Source: Enterococcus sp. PF1-24
GTDB lineage: Bacteria > Bacillota > Bacilli > Lactobacillales > Enterococcaceae
NCBI RefSeq assembly: GCF_029893325.1
Contig: NZ_JARXWL010000018.1
Span: 1 to 58,195 of the forward strand
Length of the DNA: 58,195 bases
Reading direction: 5' to 3'
A program made the position numbers and the translations under genes. The notes beneath the pieces were generated by a model. It was not told the origin of the DNA and did no database searches. It saw only the letters and a program-made list of their open reading frames with translations. Below are positions 1 to 7,076 of this stretch, in pieces. How positions within the stretch are numbered: position 1 is the first letter of the stretch; each line of letters starts with the position of its first letter.

Positions 1-52
1 AAAAAAACAGAAATCCCACAAAACCATAATGGTTTTCATAGAATTTCTTTTT
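1..52 (-). terminator. Probable terminator of the YcxB-like gene
   Basis: Read on the minus strand, a hairpin with outer arms AGAAAT/ATTTCT and an inner AAAACCA/TGGTTTT stem is followed by a run of seven T. It lies just beyond the stop of the gene at 102-692. Confidence 0.55.
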
Positions 53-101
53 TTTGAAACTACGAACATAATTTACTTATGTCACAGCCCCTTTTGTATA
101 A

Positions 102-692
102 TCATTTTTCAATATAAATAATTTCATCTTTAAAATTATCCGCAATCAAGGTTTCAAGACCGGTTAATTGTTGCAATTCCAACTGATATTTTGGAAAAAG
201 TAGGCAAGCACTGTGGCTGAGAAATAAGGCGATAAAATCCGGTGATTCGATTACTTTAACCACCATTTGCCAGTCGTAAACTTGCGTGGTTAATTCTGAT
301 TCCGACAAAATTTTTTCTGAATCAAGTACCAAGCGTTTTTTATCAAACATCTGCTGATTTTCTGGATGATTTACCATTTTGTTGACGGCTTTTTTAGGTG
401 CGATGAAAAAACGATAAAAGGCAAAGGCTGAAACTAATAAATAAACTAGCGGTAAAAAGACGCCGTCAGAATTATATTTGAAAATTTCTGAGTAATCATG
501 AAGCGCAAAATATTCATGATATTCAATAATATAGCTCACTAGCGAAAACAAGGAAATCACCGCTGTAATCAGTAGTAAGCCGATTAATACCGCCGCAATT
601 CGTCGTCTTCTTTTATTGGTAAATTTCAAATAAGCTTGATTAAAATCAATCCAATCTGCTTTTGTCAGGGCCATTTTAAATTCAATCTTCAT
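102..692 (-). CDS. YcxB-like two-TM membrane protein
   Basis: A 196-residue membrane protein with an N-terminal cytosolic stretch, two hydrophobic segments (about residues 33-55 and 78-97) around a short loop, and a soluble C-terminal half. In the tail, sequence such as YDWQMVVKVIESPDFIALFLS resembles the YcxB-like C-terminal domain, in which a W followed by hydrophobic strands is typical. The molecular role of YcxB-like proteins is not established. The start follows a GGAGAT ribosome site. It is transcribed alone, divergent from the immunity-type gene at 843. The family call rests on layout and the tail pattern only. Confidence 0.6.
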   Translation of the reverse strand: MKIEFKMALTKADWIDFNQAYLKFTNKRRRRIAAVLIGLLLITAVISLFSLVSYIIEYHEYFALHDYSEIFKYNSDGVFLPLVYLLVSAFAFYRFFIAPKKAVNKMVNHPENQQMFDKKRLVLDSEKILSESELTTQVYDWQMVVKVIESPDFIALFLSHSACLLFPKYQLELQQLTGLETLIADNFKDEIIYIEK

Positions 693-842
693 AAAATATC
701 TCCTTAGTTTAGGAATGTATTGCTTTTCATATATAAGGTTAACAAATTAGGTTAGTGATGTCTATTTATAAAATAGTGGGCAGAAAGTACAATTAGGCAT
801 ATAATTATAATTGCGGTTTTGTTACAAAGAAAGGTGATTGAA

Positions 843-1145
843 ATGGCTGTTAGTAAGGAAATTGTCCATCTGCTTTATAATGATTTAGCTAAAAATAATG
901 GCGAAGAAATGGCGGATATTAAAGAAGTGCTGTTAAAAGTTTTTCATAAGCTGGCGGACATAACAGATGAAGTTCCGCTAATTAATCGCTTGGTTAACTA
1001 CATTTATTTTATTAGCTACACCAACCAGCTGCAATTTTCAGCTGAACAAAATCAATTAATTAAACAATTAGCGCAAATCGGTGGTAAAGCCGGACTTAAC
1101 GGTGTGTATCGCGCAGATTATGGCGATAAGAGTCAGTTTGATTAA
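843..1145 (+). CDS. Bacteriocin immunity protein, enterocin A immunity-like
   Basis: A 100-residue soluble helical protein. Size and the C-terminal pattern GLNGVYRADYGDKSQF match the enterocin A/pediocin-like immunity family, small four-helix cytosolic proteins that protect cells from class IIa bacteriocins by acting on the mannose PTS receptor complex. The ATG at 843 is preferred over an upstream TTG because GAAAGGTG ends 6 nt before it. A TATAAT-like box lies at 803-808. No double-glycine bacteriocin precursor is visible on either side, so this appears to be an orphan immunity gene. Specificity cannot be read from sequence. Confidence 0.65.
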   Translation: MAVSKEIVHLLYNDLAKNNGEEMADIKEVLLKVFHKLADITDEVPLINRLVNYIYFISYTNQLQFSAEQNQLIKQLAQIGGKAGLNGVYRADYGDKSQFD

Positions 1146-1255
1146 AATATTTTTATAGCAAACCTGCTAATTTTTGCAGCTTTGCTATTTTTTTATAAAA
1201 AATTTTCAGTTTTTTTGAGAAGAGTCGAAACTCTTATAAATGAGATTGTATCAAC

Positions 1256-1366
1256 GTTTTTCGATAATTAGATATTGAAAAGCGGATACTAAAACATATA
1301 AAACGACAACTTTTTATTGTTTTTCGATAAAAAGTTGTTGACTTTCGTTTTTTGATAAGTTATAGT
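1256..1366 (+). promoter_or_regulatory. Promoter with three direct repeats and a 12-bp inverted repeat
   Basis: A near-consensus promoter has TTGACT at 1338-1343, a 17-nt spacer and TATAGT at 1361-1366. GTTTTTCGATAA occurs at 1256-1267 and 1319-1330, and a variant GTTTTTTGATAA at 1347-1358 inside the spacer. A perfect inverted repeat ACAACTTTTTAT/ATAAAAAGTTGT (1306-1317 and 1327-1338) abuts the -35. The pattern suggests binding by a regulator, plausibly the HTH protein encoded by the second gene of this unit; that is inference. The 358-nt gap holds no other gene. Confidence 0.6.
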
Positions 1367-1503
1367 TAATTCAGAAAGTAATTACTGGAAAAAATAAAAA
1401 CAAAAAAATACGGAAAAAACGACCACTTCTGCTTTATTCTTTTGGCCAAGAAGATAAGTAAAAAGAAGGGTACGAAAAAAATAATATTGAAAATTGAGGG
1501 AGC

Positions 1504-2034
1504 ATGAAAAAAATGATGAAAACAGAAAAGAATTTATATAAAGGTTTGAAATGGGTATTTGGTTTTATGACAGCGGTAATGGGAACTGTATCAGTAGCGG
1601 CGCTTTTAGTTTGGCTGTTGACGAAATTGCCAGTCTTTACAAAAGCGATTGCCAGTGCCGATATTAGTGAGTTACCTTTTGGAGCGAACACTTTGAAAAT
1701 AATTAGTTCACCGGTGTTGGTCTTATCTTTAGTAGCTAACTTTGCATTGTATGGCGCGGTTTGTTACTTCGCCCGTAAGTTTTTCAAAAACTTAGAAAAC
1801 GAAGAAATCTTTGTAGCAGAAAATGTTAAAACAGCGAAAAAAATCGCAGCGTTAATGTTAGTTTTAGCTGTTGCTTCAACTTTACCAGATACAGTTGCTC
1901 ACGCTAGCCAATTAATCGGCGACAGCTCATTTCTTGATGTGACTTATGTTGTGGTAGCCGCAATCGTGTGGGCATTATCAAAAATTTTAGAAAAAGCCAA
2001 CCAAATTGCTGAAGAAAATGAAATGACAATTTAA
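1504..2034 (+). CDS. DUF2975 family membrane protein
   Basis: A 176-residue integral membrane protein with about four hydrophobic segments (roughly residues 17-40, 60-85, 115-135 and 145-165). The layout, and the YozG-like HTH gene that follows 33 nt later, match DUF2975 proteins, which in Firmicutes are typically encoded with a YozG-type regulator. The function is not known; these pairs are usually treated as sensor/regulator or stress modules. The start is uncertain: GAGGGA at 1496-1501 is very close to the ATG at 1504 and rather far from in-frame ATGs at 1513 and 1516. Confidence 0.7.
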   Translation: MKKMMKTEKNLYKGLKWVFGFMTAVMGTVSVAALLVWLLTKLPVFTKAIASADISELPFGANTLKIISSPVLVLSLVANFALYGAVCYFARKFFKNLENEEIFVAENVKTAKKIAALMLVLAVASTLPDTVAHASQLIGDSSFLDVTYVVVAAIVWALSKILEKANQIAEENEMTI

Positions 2035-2067
2035 GTAAAAGACGAGAGAATGAGGAGAGAAAAACTT

Positions 2068-2274
2068 ATGATTCAAGTAAATTTAGATGTAATGTTAGCT
2101 AAGAGAAAAATGCAATCAGGAGAATTAGCCAAGCAAGTCGGTTTAACTAGCGCCAATATCTCGATTTTGAAAACAGGTCGAGCCAAAGCGGTCCGCTTTT
2201 CCACCTTAAATGAAATTTGTAAAGTGCTGGAGTGTCAACCGGGGGATATTTTAGAGTATTTAGAAGATGAATAA
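2068..2274 (+). CDS. YozG-like Xre-family HTH regulator
   Basis: A 68-residue single-domain Cro/C1-type helix-turn-helix protein. The helices SGELAKQVGLTSANISILK and FSTLNEICKVLECQPGDIL are the classic Xre pattern, and the ending ILEYLEDE is typical of YozG-like proteins. The ATG at 2068 is chosen because GAGGAGAG ends 8 nt before it; an earlier ATG at 2050 would overlap the ribosome site. It is cotranscribed with the DUF2975 gene and probably regulates its own operon through the repeats at 1256-1358. Confidence 0.8.
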   Translation: MIQVNLDVMLAKRKMQSGELAKQVGLTSANISILKTGRAKAVRFSTLNEICKVLECQPGDILEYLEDE

Positions 2275-2283
2275 AAGATTGAA

Positions 2284-2314
2284 GCGAGTAGCTGGCAAAA
2301 GCTACTCGCTTTTT
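2284..2314 (+). terminator. Rho-independent terminator of the DUF2975/HTH operon
   Basis: A perfect 10-bp stem GCGAGTAGCT/AGCTACTCGC with a 6-nt loop is followed directly by TTTTT, 10 nt after the HTH gene stop. Confidence 0.9.
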
Positions 2315-2373
2315 GCCGGTTTATTGACTTTAAAAATTAGGAAAATAAGCAACAGAGAAATCCCGATTCGCAG

Positions 2374-2730
2374 TAGTTGCTGGCTGATGAATTGAGTTTT
2401 AAGGAGAAAGTGGTACAGGTTGTTTCTCTTTGCGCGGAAAAACCTCATGAACTTTTAGAAACTTATTTTTCCAAAACAGCTTTGGCAGACCAAGTCTTTA
2501 TTGATTTGTTTAACGAAGGCGTCAACGAAATTCGCTAACAAATTCTGTTGCAATTTATCGAATCGGGCAAAGCAGAAGGCGCCATTGCCGAAAATATTGC
2601 TACAGCTACCGTCTTGCAATATTTGAACATTGCCGCCGAAGTGCAGTCCACTTGGGAAACGCAAAAAGAATATCAAGAAAAAGCGGCGGGGCTGTATCAG
2701 CTGATTTTGTATGGGCTAATTGGTAGCTGA
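2374..2730 (+). pseudogene. Remnant of a TetR-family regulator, C-terminal domain only
   Basis: One reading frame encodes a TetR-type ligand domain tail (FIDLFNEGVNEIR, then QILLQFIESGKAEGAI and AAGLYQLILYGLIGS) of about 118 codons, broken by an in-frame TAA at 2536-2538. Another stop (2374-2376) lies just upstream and no DNA-binding N-terminus is present. The acidic residue, glycine and isoleucine spacing is characteristic of TetR C-terminal domains. It faces the oleate hydratase gene and shares its terminator, so it may once have regulated that gene or a lost neighbour. Confidence 0.65.
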
Positions 2731-2755
2731 GAGGTTAATAAAAAATTCACACAAA

Positions 2756-2784
2756 AAAACGGAGTGGTTTTTCCACTCCGTTTT
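2756..2784. terminator. Bidirectional terminator
   Basis: AAAACGGAGTGG and CCACTCCGTTTT form a perfect 12-bp stem with a 5-nt loop between the TetR remnant and the oleate hydratase stop. T runs on both strands make it bidirectional. Confidence 0.88.
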
Positions 2785-2787
2785 CTT

Positions 2788-4560
2788 TTACACCAAATGA
2801 TTATCTTTCAAAACATCACCGATATAAGTATTTTCAACTTTTTTAACAAAACCGGCGACGATTTTCTTTTCGATAAAAGGTAAATCCATCTCGGTTAATT
2901 TTTTGCGGTCGCTTAAATAATAGACGGCATTGGCTAATGACCGGACATCATAAGCAGAAGCATAGACTTCTGGCACGCCCCGCTCAACTTCCAACAGTTG
3001 ATAGACAGCTTCCATAGCGGTGCGGACGGAATATTCGGTGGTGAAAACAGTATCGCGTTGGGTTTCCGCGAAGTTACCGATAAAGGCTAGGTTTTTTGAA
3101 CCATTAGGAATAACTAATGGGCGATCTCCAGGTTGCCGCAACATAAAGTAAGATGTGATGAATGGCATATAAACTGGGATAGCGGTGCAAGATTCTTCAG
3201 AAATTTTTTGAATATCGGCTTCTGGCACGCCTAAATGATACAGTAATTCTTGTGCAATTTCTTGACCAGTACACTGTTCAATCGGCTTTTTAATATAGTT
3301 TCCTGGGGTATTTGATAATAAACCATAGACCCAAGTGACGGTTTGTTGGTCGTTTTGTTCTTTAAAATGAGGTTGGCGATGAGTAGCGAAACTCATTAAC
3401 CAATTAGAATCTTTAATCGTGATAATCCCGCCAGTCACGATTTTTCCTGTACGCAATTTTCGTTTGGTTAAGCGTGTTAAATAAGGTTCGATATCAAAAT
3501 TTTCCCAAGTGGCAGTTGCGGAAACAAACCAGCTTTCATTAGGCAAATTGTCATAAAAAACTTCTGGATGACCAAATTTTGGCGATTGTTTCGCTAAGTT
3601 TTTCCATAAATTCCAGCTGCCACCTAATTCGTGAGTGACAGGGGCTGGTGTGTGGTGGTCGCCTTCAGTAGAGCTTTCCGTAATCGAGCCATTTGTTACA
3701 AAAACCAAGTCATTTTCAGTTAAAGGGATTTCTTTAGCGTGGCCAGCTTGCATTAATAAAATACTTTTGGCCACTTTCGTTTTTTCCGTGATTTCGACTT
3801 TAATATCCATAATTTTTGTTTCATATTGAAAATCAACGCCTTGCTCAGTTAAATAAGCTAACAGTGGTTTCACCAAGGATTCGTATTGATTATAGCGGGT
3901 AAATTTTAGGGCGGTAAAATCAGGTAAACCTTTAATATGATGGATGAAACGCATCACATAGCGGCGCATTTCAATGGCAGAATGCCATTTTTCAAAAGCA
4001 AACATAGAGCACCAATAAAGCCAAAAATTAGAAGCAAAAAATTCTTCACTAAAGACATCTTCGATTTTTTTGCCAATCAATTGATCTTCGCTAGTCATAA
4101 AAAGTTCAACCAATTCTTTTTGGGCCTTTTTAGATAAAGTAAAATCGCCATCATCAGCCGCTCGTTCTCCGCGATTATGGATAATTCGGCAGTTGGAGGA
4201 ATTGGGGTCATCATGATCTAACCAATAAAATTCATCTAAAACCGAAGCATTTTCCACCTCTAAGGAAGGCACCGAACGGAATAAATCCCACAAACATTCA
4301 AAGTGATTTTCCATTTCCCGCCCACCGCGAGTCACAAAACCATCATGAGGAATAAATTTTCCGTCTAGCGAGCCACCAGAAAGAGAAAGTTCTTCAAAAA
4401 TATGAATATTTTTTCCTTTCATTTGACCATCACGAATCAAAAAAACGGCAGCAGCTAAGCCAGCCAAGCCAGCGCCGACGATATAGGCACTCTTTTGATC
4501 GACATTGGCGGGTTTTCTTGGTGTAGCAAAGGCTTCGTAGTTTCCATTGGTATAACGCAT
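2788..4560 (-). CDS. ohyA: Oleate hydratase
   Basis: A 590-residue FAD-dependent fatty acid hydratase (the 67-kDa myosin-cross-reactive antigen family). It adds water to the cis-9 double bond of oleic acid to give 10-hydroxystearic acid, which detoxifies unsaturated host fatty acids at the membrane surface. The dinucleotide-binding motif [10 protein letters not shown] is at residues 29-38, and [16 protein letters not shown] carries the conserved Glu82 that corresponds to the catalytic glutamate of characterised homologues. Length is normal for the family. GAGGAGG precedes the ATG. It is transcribed alone. Confidence 0.95.
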   Translation of the reverse strand: MRYTNGNYEAFATPRKPANVDQKSAYIVGAGLAGLAAAVFLIRDGQMKGKNIHIFEELSLSGGSLDGKFIPHDGFVTRGGREMENHFECLWDLFRSVPSLEVENASVLDEFYWLDHDDPNSSNCRIIHNRGERAADDGDFTLSKKAQKELVELFMTSEDQLIGKKIEDVFSEEFFASNFWLYWCSMFAFEKWHSAIEMRRYVMRFIHHIKGLPDFTALKFTRYNQYESLVKPLLAYLTEQGVDFQYETKIMDIKVEITEKTKVAKSILLMQAGHAKEIPLTENDLVFVTNGSITESSTEGDHHTPAPVTHELGGSWNLWKNLAKQSPKFGHPEVFYDNLPNESWFVSATATWENFDIEPYLTRLTKRKLRTGKIVTGGIITIKDSNWLMSFATHRQPHFKEQNDQQTVTWVYGLLSNTPGNYIKKPIEQCTGQEIAQELLYHLGVPEADIQKISEESCTAIPVYMPFITSYFMLRQPGDRPLVIPNGSKNLAFIGNFAETQRDTVFTTEYSVRTAMEAVYQLLEVERGVPEVYASAYDVRSLANAVYYLSDRKKLTEMDLPFIEKKIVAGFVKKVENTYIGDVLKDNHLV

Positions 4561-4679
4561 CTTATTTTTCCTCCTCGTTGCTATGAAAGCATTATTTTCC
4601 TGTTAATACCTGCATTCTAGCACAGAGAATCGGGAATAAAAAAAGAAACGCACTATTTTTTTAGCTAAGGGTAATTCGT

Positions 4680-4708
4680 TTGACAAAGCCCGAAAACAGT
4701 CATAATAT
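4680..4708 (+). promoter_or_regulatory. Promoter of the TMEM175-like gene
   Basis: TTGACA at 4680-4685, a 17-nt spacer and TAATAT at 4703-4708, about 30 nt upstream of the start at 4740. Confidence 0.75.
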
Positions 4709-4739
4709 GATTAAATATGAAATAAATTGAGGTGGCACA

Positions 4740-5437
4740 ATGCAAGCGAGAAAAGCCGATACAACTCCCCCAGTCAATCAAGCAGCTTTTGAAGAGATGA
4801 ACAGTGAAATTCGGAAATTGAAAGAAAAAGAGCCGGCGTTGTTGAAGAAACATTTGGAAGTTTTTAATGATGCGGTGATTGCGATTATTATTACCGTGAT
4901 GGTTCTGGAAGTTCCGTTGCCCAATGAAAATATCGCCAGCTATTATACCTTTTTACAGTCAGTGTTAGTTTTTCTAATTAGCTTTTTTATTGTCGCTAAT
5001 TTTTGGTATGATTTACATCAAATTTATAGTTTATTGAAGAAAGCTACCCGAAAAATTCTGATTATCAACTTTATTTTTCTCTTTACCTTATCGCTGATTC
5101 CTTTACTGACAAAATGGATCATGCAGAATCCTTCCAGTTTGGCGGTTATTAATTATGGGGTGGCCTATTTTATCATTAATTTTGTCAGATTAGTGATGTA
5201 TAATTACGCTTTTCAAGATTATTTTAGCCAAAGCAATCTTTTTTCCGTCACTCCAATCGCGTAACCATGGTTAGAATCTGGGGAATTATCATTTTAAACC
5301 TTTCGCTTATTTTATTAGCTTTTAAAATGCCTAGTGTTTCTATGATTTTGTATACCGCTTTACCAATCCTATCTTTTGTTTTTTCTGGAGAAGAAAATCG
5401 CCGAGAAAACAAAGGCAGACCAAGAAAAAGAGCCTGA
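4740..5437 (+). pseudogene. TMEM175-family potassium channel gene, frameshifted near its 3' end
   Basis: The first frame (4740-5264, 174 codons) starts after GAGGTGG. It carries the family signature LEVFNDAVIAIIITVMVLE, in which the F(N/T)DA motif of the first helix lines the pore of bacterial TMEM175-type potassium channels, and about five membrane segments. It stops at 5262-5264. A second frame, from about 5267 to the TGA at 5435, encodes the sixth hydrophobic helix (IIILNLSLILLAFKMPSVSM) and a basic tail expected for a full-length protein. A single indel near 5262 would join them. Either the gene is broken or the 174-residue product lacks the last helix. Confidence 0.7.
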
Positions 5438-5463
5438 ATTTAGCGATTCAGACTCTTTTTTTC
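5425..5463. terminator. Bidirectional terminator between TMEM175-like gene and tetR
   Basis: AAAAAGAG and CTGAAT pair with GATTCAG and CTCTTTTT across one mismatch, followed by T runs. It overlaps the end of the second TMEM175 frame and precedes the TetR stop on the other strand. Confidence 0.8.
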
Positions 5464-5467
5464 TTGG

Positions 5468-6058
5468 CTAAAATAATAATTTATAAGGTGGCAATTCACG
5501 AGCTTTGGTAATCATTTCGGCAATTTCTTTCGGACTTTCAGAGGCACCTTTTTTTATCCAGAGTAAAATAATTGAAATCGTGCTGGAAAGTAAAATTTCC
5601 GTTGCGTAATCCGCTGGCACATTTTGCAAAGAAAAAGTTAAACTATGGGACTCGCCGACTTTTTTCTGCAAAAGTTGTTCCAAAATCTTTTTAAATTTAT
5701 CAGCAAACTGGGGATCGCCACAAGGACTAACTAGCGCTTGAATAAAATCAAATTCCTTTTGCACATAAAAGAGCGCCTGCAAAATTGAGCGGTATGGAAT
5801 GATTTCCAAAGGATCATCAATACTGTCGTTTTCGTCATCTTCCAATAAAATCTTCGATAAATCCGCTACCGTTTCCGCTTCTAGTTTCTTCAAAAGATCA
5901 TATTTATCTATGTAATGTAAATAAAAAGTCCCTCGATTAATTTCGGAACGCCGAGCAATATCACTAACCGTCAAGGCATCAAAGCCTTTTTCTTTTAGCA
6001 ATTGGCTGAAAACTTGTTTGATAACTTTTTTTGTTTGCGTTTTTCTTTGTTGAACCAT
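5468..6058 (-). CDS. TetR/AcrR-family transcriptional regulator
   Basis: A 196-residue repressor with an N-terminal TetR DNA-binding domain: ALTVSDIARRSEINRGTFYLHYIDKYDLL is the tri-helical core with the usual T.Y.HF-like recognition pattern. The C-terminal half is helical and would bind a ligand. The ATG at 6058 is chosen because GGAGG lies 7-8 nt upstream; a longer frame from 6142 would read through the repeat region. It is divergent from the ABC exporter at 6367, and TetR genes in this arrangement usually repress the neighbouring exporter. The ligand is unknown. Confidence 0.85.
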   Translation of the reverse strand: MVQQRKTQTKKVIKQVFSQLLKEKGFDALTVSDIARRSEINRGTFYLHYIDKYDLLKKLEAETVADLSKILLEDDENDSIDDPLEIIPYRSILQALFYVQKEFDFIQALVSPCGDPQFADKFKKILEQLLQKKVGESHSLTFSLQNVPADYATEILLSSTISIILLWIKKGASESPKEIAEMITKARELPPYKLLF

Positions 6059-6086
6059 CTGATTTTCCTCCTTTGTTTTTGGGTTT

Positions 6087-6327
6087 TTATGTAAGATAAC
6101 TTTCTTCGATAAAGTAAGAATGACATTCGTGATAGAGAACACTGCTAATATTTTTTGTGCATTTTACTCGGGTGCGGAACAAGCCTTTCCGCTTTTTTAT
6201 GTAATCTAGCTATAAGGGCTAGCTCTCTTCGGCAAAATGAGAATGAAATTCGTGGCAGAAAACGCCACTATAATTTAATTCTGCATTTTGCTCGAGAGCT
6301 GAACGAGCCCTTTCCGCCTTTTTCGTT
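6087..6327 (-). repeat. Palindromic repeat cluster A, two units
   Basis: Two tandem units of the window's palindromic family, reading on the minus strand. Unit A2 (6194-6327) is complete: its outer stem AAGGGCT/AGCTCTC carries a CGTTC bulge, and its inner hairpin ends in GTGGC/GCCAC. Unit A1 (6087-6193) has the GTTC-bulge arm but its other outer arm has decayed. The cluster fills the divergent gap between tetR and the ABC genes. Confidence 0.85.
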
Positions 6328-6366
6328 TAAATCAACATGTTGTTCGTTTTTGGAGGAGAAAATAAG

Positions 6367-7068
6367 ATGAGTTATATTGAAATGATTCATAGTTATAAAA
6401 AATACCAAATGGGAGAAACTGAGATTGTTGCTAATGATGATATTAATTTTGCGATTGAAAAAGGTGAGTTAGTCATCATTTTAGGGGCTTCTGGAGCTGG
6501 TAAGTCGACGGTTTTGAATATTCTTGGTGGGATGGATACCAATGATCAAGGGAGTGTTTTGATTGATGGCCGCGATATTGCCAATTACTCTACGAAACAG
6601 TTGACCAAGTACCGCCGGGAAGAAGTTGGTTTTGTTTTTCAATTTTACAATTTAGTGCCTAATTTAACCGCTAAAGAAAATGTTGAGCTGGCTTCGGAAA
6701 TTGTTAAAAATGCTGCGGATTCTGAGGAAGTTTTACGAGAAGTTAATTTAGCCAATCGAATCAATAATTTCCCAGCCCAATTATCTGGTGGGGAGCAGCA
6801 GCGGGTAGCGATTGCACGGGCGGTTGCTAAAAATCCTAAGTTGCTATTGTGCGACGAACCGACTGGAGCACTTGATTATAAAACAGGAAAACAAGTGCTG
6901 CAGATTTTACAAGATATGAGTCGGGAAAAAGGTTCTACCGTGGTGATTGTCACTCACAATGCTGCGCTAGCACAAATCGCTGACCGAGTAATTCAGATGC
7001 ATGATGGCCAAGTGAAAAAAATTGACGTTAATGCAAATCCTAAAGCAATTGCTGAAATAGAATGGTAG
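6367..7068 (+). CDS. ABC transporter ATP-binding protein, MacB/LolD type
   Basis: A 233-residue nucleotide-binding subunit. Walker [10 protein letters not shown] is at residues 40-48, the signature [14 protein letters not shown] starts near residue 139, Walker B is [12 protein letters not shown], and the switch histidine is in VTHNAAL. It drives the FtsX-type permease encoded 8 nt downstream, forming a mechanotransmission-type exporter. The start at 6367 follows GGAGGAG; an in-frame ATG at 6337 lacks a ribosome site. The divergent TetR gene is the likely regulator. Confidence 0.93.
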   Translation: MSYIEMIHSYKKYQMGETEIVANDDINFAIEKGELVIILGASGAGKSTVLNILGGMDTNDQGSVLIDGRDIANYSTKQLTKYRREEVGFVFQFYNLVPNLTAKENVELASEIVKNAADSEEVLREVNLANRINNFPAQLSGGEQQRVAIARAVAKNPKLLLCDEPTGALDYKTGKQVLQILQDMSREKGSTVVIVTHNAALAQIADRVIQMHDGQVKKIDVNANPKAIAEIEW

Positions 7069-7076
7069 GGAAAAGT

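Noticed and set aside
1434-1691. An 85-residue minus-strand reading frame over the DUF2975 start
   Set aside because: Shadow of the DUF2975 gene and its leader; no promoter or ribosome site.
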